Made by a program: the position numbers and the translations under genes
The notes under the pieces: generated by a model
The model's database searches: none
Told to the model about the DNA's origin: nothing
What the model saw: only the letters and a program-made list of their open reading frames with translations
Assembly (NCBI RefSeq): GCF_026625885.1
Contig: NZ_CP113068.1
Span: 1,860,001 to 1,924,000, forward strand
Direction of reading: 5' to 3'
From: Roseateles sp. SL47
Lineage (GTDB): Bacteria > Pseudomonadota > Gammaproteobacteria > Burkholderiales > Burkholderiaceae_C
DNA: 64,000 nt
Shown: positions 10,445-19,010 of the stretch, piece after piece
Position numbering within the stretch: the first letter of the stretch is position 1
Layout of the letters: each line of letters starts with the position of its first letter

Positions 10445-12607
10445 ATGAGCGACATGAGCAACATCAGTACCTCCAATCTTCTGGTTGAACTCTTTGTCGA
10501 GGAACTTCCGCCCAAGGCGCTGAAGAAGCTCGGCGAATCCTTCGCCCAGGTGCTGGCCGACAGCCTGCGGACCCAGGGTCTGACTGGCGCCGAAGCCACC
10601 GTCACCCCCTTTGCCACCCCGCGCCGTCTGGCGGTACACATCACCCAGGTGGCCGCCAAGGCGGCGGACCGCGCGGTGCAGCAGAAGCTGATGCCGGTGA
10701 GCGTGGCCCTGGACGCCTCCGGCCAGCCGACGCCTGCCCTGCTGAAGAAGCTGGCCGCCGCTGGCGCCGACGCGTCGGTGGTGCCCCAGCTCAAGCGCGC
10801 CCCGGACGGCAAGGCGGAAGCCCTGTTCCTGGACACGGTGGTGCCGGGCGTGACGCTGGCCCAGGGCCTGCAGAAGGCGCTGGACGAATCCCTGTCCCGC
10901 CTGCCCATTCCCAAGGTCATGACCTACCAGTTGGCGGACGGCTGGAGCGATGTGAAGTTCGTGCGCCCCGCCCACGGCCTGGTGGCCTTGCATGGCGATG
11001 CCCTGGTGCCGGTGTCGGTGCTCGGCCTGCAGGCCGGCCGCACCACCCGCGGCCATCGCTTCGAGGCGCGCAGCGCGGAGATCCAGCTGCGCCAGGCAGA
11101 CACCTATGAGCAGCAACTGCGAGAAGAGGGCGCGGTCATCGCGTCCTTCGACCAGCGCCGCGCCGACATCGTTCGCCAGTTGCAAGCCAAGGCTGACCCG
11201 CTGGGCCTGACGCCGATCGACGCGCCCGAGCTGCTGGACGAGGTCTGTGCCCTGGTGGAGCTGCCCAACGTGCTGGCCTGCCAGTTCGAAGCCGAATTCC
11301 TCGCCGTTCCGCAGGAATGCCTCATCCTGACGATGAAGGCCAACCAGAAGTACTTCCCGCTGCTGGACAGCCACGGCAAGCTGACTCACCACTTCCTGGT
11401 GGTGAGCAACATCCATCCGGCCGACGCCAGCGCGGTGGTGGAAGGCAATGAGCGTGTGGTGCGTCCACGCCTGGCCGACGCCAAGTTCTTCTTCGACCAG
11501 GACCGCAAGCGCAAGCTGGCGGACCGGGTGGACGGCCTGTCCAAGGTGGTTTATCACGGCAAGCTGGGCAGCCAGGGTGAGCGCAGCGAGCGCGTGCGCG
11601 CCATTGCCCACGGCATCGTCAATCAGCTCCGCATGGCCACGCTGCCCTACACGGTGGAAGCCAAGGACGAGTTCGATGTGCTGGACAGCAAGGTGAAAGA
11701 AGCCTCGCTGCTGGCCAAGGCCGACCTGCTGACGGACATGGTGGGCGAGTTCCCCGAGCTGCAGGGCATCATGGGAGGCTATTACGCCCGCCATGAAGGC
11801 CTGCGCGACGGCGTTGCCATTGCCATCGAGGACCATTACAAACCCCGCTTTGCCGGCGACGCCCTGCCGCGCAACCACACCGGCACGGTGGTGGCCCTGG
11901 CGGACAAGCTCGAAACCCTGGTGGGTCTGTTTGGCATCGGCCAACTGCCCACGGGCGACAAGGACCCGTTCGCCCTGCGCCGCCACGCCCTGGGCGTGAT
12001 CCGCATCCTGGTGGAAAAAAATCTGCCGCTGGACCTGCCGGCGCTGATCGAAGCCGCCGTGCCGGTGTTTGGCGACCTCATCCAGAACCCGACCGAAGCG
12101 CTGCTGGGCTTCTTTGCGGACCGCCTGGCGGTCAGCCTGCGGGATCAGGGCTTCAGCGCCCAGGAAGTGGATGCCGTGCTGGCCCTGTCGCCCGCACGCC
12201 TGGGCGATGTGCCGCGCCGTCTGGAAGCGGTGCGCAGCTTTGCCGCGCTGCCGGAATCCGCCTCGCTGGCGGCGGCCAACAAGCGGGTGGGCAACATCCT
12301 CAAGAAGATCGAAGGCACGCTGCCGACCGAGGTCAAGCCGGAACTGCTGCAGGAAGCAGCCGAACAGGCGCTGGCCGCCGCGCTCGCCACGGTGGGCCCG
12401 CAGGCCGACCAGCTGTTCGAGCAGCACGACTATGCCGGTTCGCTCAAGGCCCTGGCGGCCCTGAAGGCGCCGGTGGATGCGTTCTTCGACGGCGTGATGG
12501 TCAATGCGGACGATGCGGCCCTGCGTGCCAATCGTCAGGCGCTGCTCAAACGTCTGCATGACGCCATGAATCGCGTGGCCGACCTGTCGCGCCTGGCGGC
12601 GGCCTGA
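10445..12607 (+). CDS. glyS: Glycyl-tRNA synthetase beta subunit
   Basis: The beta subunit binds tRNA-Gly and is needed for charging with GlyQ. The 720-aa protein shows the family N-terminus (LLVELFVEELPPKALKKL), the middle segment ECLILTMKANQKYFPLLD, the HD-like segment around MGGYYARHEG, the DKLETLVGLFGIGQLPTGDKDPFALRR signature region, and a C-terminal DALR-type anticodon-binding domain around residues 600-715. Length is standard. It lies 5 bases after glyQ and 18 before gmhB, so these genes are probably one transcript. Confidence 0.97.
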   Translation: MSDMSNISTSNLLVELFVEELPPKALKKLGESFAQVLADSLRTQGLTGAEATVTPFATPRRLAVHITQVAAKAADRAVQQKLMPVSVALDASGQPTPALLKKLAAAGADASVVPQLKRAPDGKAEALFLDTVVPGVTLAQGLQKALDESLSRLPIPKVMTYQLADGWSDVKFVRPAHGLVALHGDALVPVSVLGLQAGRTTRGHRFEARSAEIQLRQADTYEQQLREEGAVIASFDQRRADIVRQLQAKADPLGLTPIDAPELLDEVCALVELPNVLACQFEAEFLAVPQECLILTMKANQKYFPLLDSHGKLTHHFLVVSNIHPADASAVVEGNERVVRPRLADAKFFFDQDRKRKLADRVDGLSKVVYHGKLGSQGERSERVRAIAHGIVNQLRMATLPYTVEAKDEFDVLDSKVKEASLLAKADLLTDMVGEFPELQGIMGGYYARHEGLRDGVAIAIEDHYKPRFAGDALPRNHTGTVVALADKLETLVGLFGIGQLPTGDKDPFALRRHALGVIRILVEKNLPLDLPALIEAAVPVFGDLIQNPTEALLGFFADRLAVSLRDQGFSAQEVDAVLALSPARLGDVPRRLEAVRSFAALPESASLAAANKRVGNILKKIEGTLPTEVKPELLQEAAEQALAAALATVGPQADQLFEQHDYAGSLKALAALKAPVDAFFDGVMVNADDAALRANRQALLKRLHDAMNRVADLSRLAAA

Positions 12608-12625
12608 TCCACCAAGGATTGCAAA

Positions 12626-13276
12626 ATGCCCAACCGGTCCGAGCATCCGCATGGCATGAAGCTGGTGATCCTGGGCCGGGATGGCACCATCAACCGCTAT
12701 CGGGATGACCATGTGAAGGCGCCCGAAGAGCTGGAGCCGCTGCCCGGCGCGCTGGAAGCCGTCGCCCGGCTCAACCATGCCGGCTGGCACACGGTGATGG
12801 CCACCAATCAGCCTGGCATCGGCCGGGGCCTGCTGGACATGGCCTCGCTGAATGCGGTGCACCTGCGGCTCAACCAGCTGCTGGCGGAAAAGGGCGGGCG
12901 GCTGGACGCCGCCTTCTTCTGCCCGCATGCCCCCGAAGACAACTGCAATTGCCGCAAGCCGCTGCCCGGCCTGATCGAGCAGATCGGCGAACGCTTTGGT
13001 GTCGACCTTCCCCAGGTCCACATGGTGGGCGCCACCATGCGGGATGTGCAGACGGCGATGGCGGCCGGCTGCCGCCCGCACCTGCTGCGCAGCGAGCGCA
13101 TGGCGGGTGTTGATGAGCAGCAGTTGCAGGAGCAGCTGGCCCTGGTGCCTGGTGTCAAGGTGCATGCGGACCTCTCCGCCTTTGCCGATGCACTGATCCA
13201 TGAAGAGCGTCGTGCCCGCGCGGATGCGCGTGGCGAGACGCCTGTCCCCGATTCCCGTCCTGGAGAACTGAGCTGA
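12626..13276 (+). CDS. gmhB: GmhB-like HAD phosphatase lacking two catalytic aspartates
   Basis: By sequence and position this is D-glycero-beta-D-manno-heptose-1,7-bisphosphate 7-phosphatase of LPS heptose synthesis, 216 aa. The zinc-binding loop FFCPHAPEDNCNCRKP (Cys99, His101, Cys107, Cys109) is intact. Two HAD motifs are broken. Motif I reads LGRDGT instead of LDRDGT, so the nucleophilic Asp is Gly17 (GGC for GAC). Motif IV reads MVGATMRD instead of MVGD.., so a magnesium-ligand Asp is Ala136 (GCC for GAC). Both are single-base changes in an otherwise well-preserved frame. It is likely inactive as a phosphatase, or a pseudoenzyme with another role. The stop overlaps the plsC start (TGATG). 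An AAGGA ribosome site precedes the ATG. Confidence 0.88.
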   Translation: MPNRSEHPHGMKLVILGRDGTINRYRDDHVKAPEELEPLPGALEAVARLNHAGWHTVMATNQPGIGRGLLDMASLNAVHLRLNQLLAEKGGRLDAAFFCPHAPEDNCNCRKPLPGLIEQIGERFGVDLPQVHMVGATMRDVQTAMAAGCRPHLLRSERMAGVDEQQLQEQLALVPGVKVHADLSAFADALIHEERRARADARGETPVPDSRPGELS

Positions 13277-14061
13277 TGCTCGTCGCCCTGCGTTCCCTGT
13301 TGTTTGTCCTTTGGCTCACCGTGACTGTCATCCCCTGGGGAACGGCGGTGGTGCTGGTGTCTCCCTTCCTGAGCAGCACCCGGCTCTATTGGATGTGCGC
13401 CGGCTGGCTCACCGTCGCCATGTGGGGCGCACGGGTGATCTGTGGCGTGCGTTGGAAGGTGCGCGGCATGGAGAACCTGCCCACCGGCCCTCAGGAATCG
13501 GTGATTCTGCTGTCCAAGCATCAATCGACCTGGGAAACCTTCGCCTACCCGATGCTGATGCCGCGCCCGCTGGCCTACGTGTTCAAGCGCGAACTGATCT
13601 ATGTGCCGTTCTTCGGCTGGGCCATGGCCCGGCTGGACATGATCCACATCGACCGCAGCAAGCGCAGCCAGGCCTGGGCCAAGGTGGCGGCCCAGGGCAA
13701 GCGCCTGGCCGCTCAGGGCACCTGGGTGATCATGTTCCCGGAAGGCACACGTATCCCACGAGGCGAAGCGGGCGACTACAAGACCGGCGGCACGCGCCTG
13801 GCCTGCGAAACCGGGCAGCCGGTGGTGCCAATCGCGGTCAACGCGGCGCGCTGCTGGCCGCGCAAGAGCTTCCTGCTGCGTCCCGGCGTGGTGGACATTT
13901 CGGTGGGCCCTCAGATCCCCAGCACCGGACGCGCGCCGGCCGAGCTGATGAGGGAAGTGCAGGGCTGGATTGAAGCGGAAATGCACCGCATTGACCCCGA
14001 AGCCTATCCGACCAGCGCCCCGGCTCCCGTGGCAGCCCCTCCCGCATCGGCATCGGCCTGA
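13276..14061 (+). CDS. plsC: 1-acyl-sn-glycerol-3-phosphate acyltransferase
   Basis: PlsC acylates lysophosphatidic acid to phosphatidic acid at the inner membrane. The 261-aa protein has an N-terminal membrane helix (residues about 5-30), the acyltransferase motif as KHQSTWET (H-x4-E rather than the textbook H-x4-D, as seen in many betaproteobacterial homologues), and the glycerol-phosphate binding FPEGTR. The tail is Pro/Ala-rich. It is coupled to gmhB by overlapping stop and start and followed 15 bases later by the metallopeptidase gene. Confidence 0.93.
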   Translation: MLVALRSLLFVLWLTVTVIPWGTAVVLVSPFLSSTRLYWMCAGWLTVAMWGARVICGVRWKVRGMENLPTGPQESVILLSKHQSTWETFAYPMLMPRPLAYVFKRELIYVPFFGWAMARLDMIHIDRSKRSQAWAKVAAQGKRLAAQGTWVIMFPEGTRIPRGEAGDYKTGGTRLACETGQPVVPIAVNAARCWPRKSFLLRPGVVDISVGPQIPSTGRAPAELMREVQGWIEAEMHRIDPEAYPTSAPAPVAAPPASASA

Positions 14062-14076
14062 GTACACTCGTCGCCC

Positions 14077-15051
14077 ATGCCGCCTTCCAAGCTGCGGGGC
14101 CTGGCCGAGCTGCTGAAGTTCACCCAGCTGTCCCTGTTTGACAGCGCCCCACCTCCTGCCTCCGAGACGTCGCCCGCACCGGTGGCGTCGCCCGAGTCAC
14201 GTGTGTCGCCTCGTGGCCTGATGCCACCGGCGCCGCCGCCCATGCCAGCGCCGGACCCGGGCCTGGCGCCGTCACCACGGGTCCGGGCTGACGGTGCGGC
14301 CACCCGGCAGGTGCTGCTGCACGGCCAACCCATCCCTTACGAACTCAAGCGTGCGCGCCGCCGCAGCATCGGCTTCACCGTGAGCGAGGATGGCCTGCGG
14401 GTGTCCGCGCCCAAGTGGGTGGCGCTGGGCGACATCGACAAGGCCTTGCAGCAAAAGGCGGAATGGATCCTGCGCAAGCTGGTGGAGCAGCGCGAACGCG
14501 CTCGCCGTACACAGGCTGCACGCGTGAATTGGGGCGACGGCTGCAGCCTGCCCTTCCTCGGTGAGCCGCTGATCGTGGTGCTGAATCCCAGCCAGACCGG
14601 CGCCCGGCTGGATGAAGGCCGCACCGATGCCCAGGGCACGCTGTCCACCGTGCCGCGCCGCATGCTGTATCTTGGTCTGCCGCAGCACGCCACGCCGGAC
14701 CAGATCCGCGACACCGTCCAGGCCTGGCTGCAGCGTCAGGCCAAGGCCTGGTTCGAGCCGCGGTGCCGGCACTTCGCCGCGCAACTGGGCGTCACCATGA
14801 CCGGCCTGCGCCTGTCATCCGCGCAGACACGTTGGGGCAGTGCCAATGCCGATGGGGTGATCCGCCTGAACTGGCGCTTGATCCATTTCTCGCCCGCCTT
14901 GATCGACTACGTGGTGGCCCACGAGTTGTCGCATCTGCTGGAGATGAACCACAGCCCGCGCTTCTGGGCCGTCGTTCGTTCGGTGATGCCGGACTATGAA
15001 CTCGCGCGCGATCGGCTCAAGCAGGCCGTGCTGCCGCTGATGGACCCCTGA
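14077..15051 (+). CDS. YgjP-type M48-like metallopeptidase (DUF45)
   Basis: A 324-aa protein with the zinc motif HELSH in VVAHELSHLLEMNHSPRFW near residues 280-298, the signature of the YgjP/WLM (SprT-like, DUF45) family. The preceding RWGSANADGVIRLNWRLI segment is also characteristic. The N-terminal 85 residues are a Pro/Ala-rich linker. There is no signal peptide, so it should be cytoplasmic. Physiological substrates are not established for the family. It is last in the gmhB-plsC cluster. Confidence 0.88.
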   Translation: MPPSKLRGLAELLKFTQLSLFDSAPPPASETSPAPVASPESRVSPRGLMPPAPPPMPAPDPGLAPSPRVRADGAATRQVLLHGQPIPYELKRARRRSIGFTVSEDGLRVSAPKWVALGDIDKALQQKAEWILRKLVEQRERARRTQAARVNWGDGCSLPFLGEPLIVVLNPSQTGARLDEGRTDAQGTLSTVPRRMLYLGLPQHATPDQIRDTVQAWLQRQAKAWFEPRCRHFAAQLGVTMTGLRLSSAQTRWGSANADGVIRLNWRLIHFSPALIDYVVAHELSHLLEMNHSPRFWAVVRSVMPDYELARDRLKQAVLPLMDP

Positions 15052-15290
15052 GGCCTTGGGCGCCCAGGTGGTGTCCCTCGATCCGTCCTGGCTCCCCTCG
15101 AACCGCGACTTCCGCACGGGCTTCCCCCTTAGGGGGGCTTGTCCCCCATTCAGGGTGGGATGCACACTCGTTAACGCTGTCATCACCGCATCTGAGCATC
15201 TGTTTGGAAGATGCTCCGGGCGGCGCCAGGATTCCGCAGCCTGCGCTGTGTTCGGTCGATCCGCGCTGACTTGATGCATACAAGGCTCAG

Positions 15291-15319
15291 CGCCGCCGCC
15301 CCCGGAAGGGGCGGCGGCG
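15291..15319 (-). terminator. GC-rich hairpin between convergent genes
   Basis: A perfect 12-bp stem (15291-15302 with 15308-15319) and a CGGAA loop lie just past the stop of the MBL-fold gene, in the 275-base gap between two convergent genes. No T-run follows, so it may stop transcription only with help or act as an RNA-stabilising 3' structure. A second small CCCCCTTAGGGGG hairpin is at about 15125-15137. Nothing else was recognised in the gap. Confidence 0.45.
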
Positions 15320-15326
15320 ACTGGTT

Positions 15327-16382
15327 TCAAGCCGAGAACCGATACACCCCGTCTTCATCCAGGCTGCGCCGCAGCTGTCCACCCAACCACAGGTGGTTCA
15401 GGTGCGCCACCGCTTCGCCCATCGCAAACGTCGTCTGGTGCAGATCCAGCGGCCGACGGAACATCATCGGCAGCAGCTCCGCCGCATGGCTGGGTTGGGC
15501 GGTGCAGGCCGCCACCACCTCGGCCAGCCGCTCGGCATGGTGTTCCTGCAACTGGTCGATCCGCTCATGCAGGCCCTTGAACGGCTTGCCGTGGGCCGGC
15601 AGCACCAGCGTGTCGGCGGGCAGCGGCAGCAGCCGCTCCAGGGAGTCCAGATAGAGCCGCAGCGGGTCCGCTTCCGGCTCCACATCCACCACCGAGACGT
15701 TCGTCGAGATCCGCGGCAGCACCATGTCGCCCGCGATCATCACGCCCAAGGACGCCGAGAACAGGCTCATGTGCTCCGGTGCATGGCCATGGCCGACCAG
15801 GCAGCGCCAGTCGTGCTCCCCGATGCGCAGCACCTGGCCATCCATCAGGCGACGGAAGGCCGACGGTACGGCCGGCACCATGTTCGGGTAGTAGCTCGCG
15901 CGGCCACGGATCTTGTCCAGCGATGCCGGGTCCGTCAGGCCATGGCTGCCGAAGAAGGCCGCAGCGGCTTCGCCACCCATGCCCACCGTGGAGGACGAGG
16001 CCAGCCGCGCCAGTTGGTAGTCCGTGGCGCTCATCCACAGGCGGCAGTTCCAACGCTCCGTCAGCCAGTGGGCCAGGCCCATGTGGTCCGGATGGAAATG
16101 GGTGACCACCACCCGCAGCACCGGCAGACCTTCCAGATGCTCCGCAAACACCTGTTCCCAGTGGGCCTGCGTGGCTTCGTTGTGGATGCCGCAGTCCACG
16201 ATGGTCCAGCCGCTGCGCCCGTCCACATCGTCCTTCAGCAGCCACAGGTTGATGTGGTCCAGCGCAAACGGCAGGCCCATCCGCAACCACCGCACACCGG
16301 GCAGCACCTCCAGCACTTCGCCGGGAGCGGGCAAACGGTCACCCAGGGGGTAGGAGAGTTCTGATTCGCGGGGATTGGCCAT
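15327..16382 (-). CDS. MBL-fold metallo-hydrolase
   Basis: A 351-aa metallo-beta-lactamase-fold hydrolase with the zinc motif THFHPDH (H-x-H-x-D-H), a later GHGHAPEHMS histidine, IAGDMVLPRIS aspartate and a final LPAHGKPF histidine. The C-terminal 90 residues are helical. This resembles the LACTB2/RNase Z-like metabolic hydrolases, whose substrates are often thioesters or lactones; the substrate here is unknown. It is divergent from a LiuR-like regulator with a candidate operator between, which suggests it belongs to that regulon (branched-chain amino acid or fatty-acid catabolism), by inference. Confidence 0.87.
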   Translation of the reverse strand: MANPRESELSYPLGDRLPAPGEVLEVLPGVRWLRMGLPFALDHINLWLLKDDVDGRSGWTIVDCGIHNEATQAHWEQVFAEHLEGLPVLRVVVTHFHPDHMGLAHWLTERWNCRLWMSATDYQLARLASSSTVGMGGEAAAAFFGSHGLTDPASLDKIRGRASYYPNMVPAVPSAFRRLMDGQVLRIGEHDWRCLVGHGHAPEHMSLFSASLGVMIAGDMVLPRISTNVSVVDVEPEADPLRLYLDSLERLLPLPADTLVLPAHGKPFKGLHERIDQLQEHHAERLAEVVAACTAQPSHAAELLPMMFRRPLDLHQTTFAMGEAVAHLNHLWLGGQLRRSLDEDGVYRFSA

Positions 16383-16404
16383 GGCGATAGACTTGAGGTT
16401 TACG

Positions 16405-16420
16405 TTTACGTCAACGTCAC
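16405..16420. promoter_or_regulatory. Candidate MerR-family (LiuR-type) operator
   Basis: TTTACGTCAACGTCAC is an imperfect palindrome (TTTACGT / ACGTCAC) between the divergent MBL and MerR genes, preceded by another TTTACG half at 16399-16404. LiuR boxes in proteobacteria resemble TTTACGTnnACGTAAA, so this fits control of both neighbours. Confidence 0.6.
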
Positions 16421-16489
16421 CGCAGTGTAGCCATGAGCACCGAGTCCCGCCCGTCCCCTGCCGCAGACCCTCTGGAGGGTGCGAACTCC

Positions 16490-16939
16490 ATGTCCGACAA
16501 CGACACGCTGCCGGAGGCCAATGTCGCCGCCGGCCCGCTGTTCACCATCACCGAGCTGGCGGCGGAATTCGACATCACGCCCCGGGCCATCCGCTTTTAT
16601 GAAGACATGGGCCTGCTCACGCCGGCCCGCGCGGGTCGCAACCGCGTCTACACCCAGCGAGACCGCACCCGGCTCAAGCTGACGCTGCGCGGCAAGCGGC
16701 TCGGCCTCTCCTTGCAAGACGTCAAACAACTTGTGGACATGTACGACAGCCAGTCCGATACCGCGCCCCAGTTGCGCGCCTTTTTGTCCGTGCTGGATCA
16801 GCATCGGCGCCAACTGCGTCAGCAGCTCAGCGACATCGAAGTGACCTTGGCGGAAATCAGCCAGCACGAAGAACGCTGCCTGGCCTTGCTGGCCGAGGCC
16901 GGTCAGCCGGCCGAGCGGCCAACGGCCCTGGACGGCTGA
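16490..16939 (+). CDS. liuR: MerR-family regulator, LiuR-like
   Basis: The N-terminal winged helix (FTITELAAEFDITPRAIRFYEDMGLL) is typical MerR, followed by RAGRNRVYTQRDRTRLKLTLRGKRLG, closely resembling LiuR regulators of leucine/isovalerate degradation. The C-terminus is a dimerisation coiled coil with no cysteine metal site; its only Cys is in EERCLALL. The ATG at 16490 has GGAGGG 10 bases upstream; an in-frame ATG at 16433 would add 19 unconserved residues and has no ribosome site. No liu catabolic genes are in the window, so the name rests on similarity and the operator. Confidence 0.78.
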   Translation: MSDNDTLPEANVAAGPLFTITELAAEFDITPRAIRFYEDMGLLTPARAGRNRVYTQRDRTRLKLTLRGKRLGLSLQDVKQLVDMYDSQSDTAPQLRAFLSVLDQHRRQLRQQLSDIEVTLAEISQHEERCLALLAEAGQPAERPTALDG

Positions 16940-17053
16940 GGGAAGGACACCGGCCGTGCAGGCCCTGCGACCCTCATCGGCCGCATCGGCCGCATCGGCT
17001 GCAACCGCTGGAACCGCTCCCACGGTCTCATCTGCGGCCTACACTGCCCGACC

Positions 17054-17434
17054 ATGAACGGACTGCATCTCACCGCCGACCTCAGTGGCTGCGCCGACCT
17101 GGCGCTGCTGGTGGATGCCTCCGGCCTTGCTCAGCAATGCCGCGCCGCCACCGAAGCCAACGGCCTCACCGTGGTGGGAGACCACTGGCACCGCTTTCCG
17201 GACGGACCGCAGGGCCAGCTGGGCGGGCTCACCGGCATGCTGCTGCTGGCGGAATCCCACGTGGCCCTTCACACCTGGCCCGAACTGGGCGCCGTGACGC
17301 TGGATGTCTATGTCTGCAACTATGGCGCGGACAACTCGTTGAAGGCGAGGTCCCTGATGAGCGCCCTGGTGGCCCTGTTCCGTCCGCAGCAGGCGGACTG
17401 CCAGGAACTGCAGCGCGGGCGCCGACCCGACTGA
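17054..17434 (+). CDS. speD: S-adenosylmethionine decarboxylase proenzyme
   Basis: Makes decarboxylated SAM, the aminopropyl donor for spermidine. This is the short prokaryotic class 1B form, 126 aa. Self-cleavage at Ser68 in ESHVALHTWPE creates the pyruvoyl cofactor. His73 (5 residues on) and Cys88 (20 residues on, in DVYVCN) match the processing and catalytic residues of the Thermotoga enzyme in spacing. No speE lies beside it. The following gap (17435-17717) contains only GC-rich low-complexity sequence. Confidence 0.93.
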   Translation: MNGLHLTADLSGCADLALLVDASGLAQQCRAATEANGLTVVGDHWHRFPDGPQGQLGGLTGMLLLAESHVALHTWPELGAVTLDVYVCNYGADNSLKARSLMSALVALFRPQQADCQELQRGRRPD

Positions 17435-17717
17435 CACCGTCGGCGCCTGGTCCCGAGGCGGATCCTGCGCCGGCGACGCCTACGCAGTGCCCGCTGCCCA
17501 CCACCCGCTGCCCGCTGCACGCCGCACGCCGCACGCGCCGACTCAAGCCCGCCCGTCCGCCGATCGTTGATAACGTGTCGAAATCGACATTTCGGCGGCT
17601 TCCTTCACATCTGTACCGCTACCAACAGGGTTTCCACCACCCTCGACTTCGCACACGCTGGCGAGGTCTCTCCTAGACTGCTTCTCATTGCCCGCGCAGA
17701 CGGGACAGGGGAGTGAC

Positions 17718-19010
17718 GTGAAAGAGAGCAAGACCCGCCACTGGGAGGCCGGGCCGCGGCACGTGCCGTCATCCGGAACCGCAAAACCTGGCACTGACTC
17801 AAACGCTCGACCGTGGGCCATGTGGTCCGCCGCGTTGAGCGCGGCCGAAGCGCGCGCTCGGCAGCGTGGCCTATGGCCCGCCGACCGGACACAGGGGTCC
17901 CTCGCCCAGCAGGCCCAGGAGGACACCGGCCACGAGGAGGACTTCGTCAGCACGCTGCCCTCGGACCTGTTCGATGACGTGCCCGTCGATATCCTCCTGT
18001 CGTCGACGGGCTTGTTTCCGCCCGCAGCAACAGCAGCTCCAACGGCGGCACCAACAGCGGCACCTGCAGCCTCATCCAAGGCTGCACGCGCCACTGCATT
18101 TTCGGCGCCAACCACCCCGTCACCGCCCCCTTCGCCCACCCCTGCACTGGCGCCCGCATCGACGCTGTCCTCGTGGCGCGTTCGTCCCGTGGCCGGTCAT
18201 GCCGACGCGTGGCCCCATGCCCAGGACACGGCGCGGCGCGTGCCACTTCCCAGGGGACCCTCCTCCCGCCTGCATGACAACGGCCCCGACACCGCGCAGT
18301 TCCCCGCCTTCCCCGCCTTTCCCGCATGGACGCCCTGCAGCAGCCCGCGGCTGCACTTCACCGGCACCGGCAGCGAATACTTTCGTCTCTGGGTGATCCA
18401 CACCCTGCTCATCGTGCTGACCCTGGGGCTTTATTCCGCCTGGGCCCAGCAGCGCCAGCTGCGCTGGTGGGCGCGTCACACCGTGCTGGACGGTGACCCG
18501 TTCGACTTCCACGGTGCCCCGCGCCGCATGCTGATGCACCGCCTGTTTGCACTGGTGCTGCTGCTGGGCGTGTGGCTGGCCACGCTGCAGACGGTCTGGA
18601 TGGCCTGCACGATGCTGGGCGTCATGGCCCTGGGGGCATCCGCCCTGATGATGCGGACACGGCGCTTCCGTCTGCATCACATGAGCTGGCGGGGGGTGCG
18701 CTTTGGGCAGCGCGCCCGCGCCAGTCAGGCCGTCGCCTCACGGCTGCCGCTGGCCATGGTCGGTGGTCCGCTGGGGCCGCAGCCATCCCGGGCGATGCTC
18801 AAGCTGCTGCTCACGCAGGGTTGGCTGGTGCTGCTGACGCTGGGCCTGTATTGGCCCTTCCTGGCAGTACGGCTGGTGCGGCTGCGCCTGGAACTGCTGA
18901 CGCCTCGGGCCGATGACCTGCGCGCGGCCATCGACCTGCCGGCCCGGTCCCGCGCCGCGATCTGCAACCGAGCCACGGGCCCGGCCCTGGGCCTGGATCT
19001 GGGATGGTAA
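17718..19010 (+). CDS. DUF898 (YjgN-type) inner-membrane protein
   Basis: About 430 aa. The N-terminal 200 residues are low-complexity Ala/Pro/Thr linker. The C-terminal half carries the DUF898 pattern: LHFTGTGSEYFRLWVIHTLL at its start, repeated L-TLGLY-sAWA/WPFLA segments, and about five membrane helices. The function of the family is unknown. A GTG start at 17718 preceded by GGGGAG (about 5 bases) is chosen; a TTG at 17688 and an ATG at 17821 are alternatives. Its stop overlaps the next gene. In other bacteria a DUF898 gene is often followed by an M48-peptidase membrane protein; here that partner is cut short. Confidence 0.8.
   Translation: MKESKTRHWEAGPRHVPSSGTAKPGTDSNARPWAMWSAALSAAEARARQRGLWPADRTQGSLAQQAQEDTGHEEDFVSTLPSDLFDDVPVDILLSSTGLFPPAATAAPTAAPTAAPAASSKAARATAFSAPTTPSPPPSPTPALAPASTLSSWRVRPVAGHADAWPHAQDTARRVPLPRGPSSRLHDNGPDTAQFPAFPAFPAWTPCSSPRLHFTGTGSEYFRLWVIHTLLIVLTLGLYSAWAQQRQLRWWARHTVLDGDPFDFHGAPRRMLMHRLFALVLLLGVWLATLQTVWMACTMLGVMALGASALMMRTRRFRLHHMSWRGVRFGQRARASQAVASRLPLAMVGGPLGPQPSRAMLKLLLTQGWLVLLTLGLYWPFLAVRLVRLRLELLTPRADDLRAAIDLPARSRAAICNRATGPALGLDLGW

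Noticed and set aside
13276..14061. PlsC as inactive because the H-x4-D motif reads H-x4-E
   Set aside because: Glu at this place is common in betaproteobacterial homologues and FPEGTR is intact.
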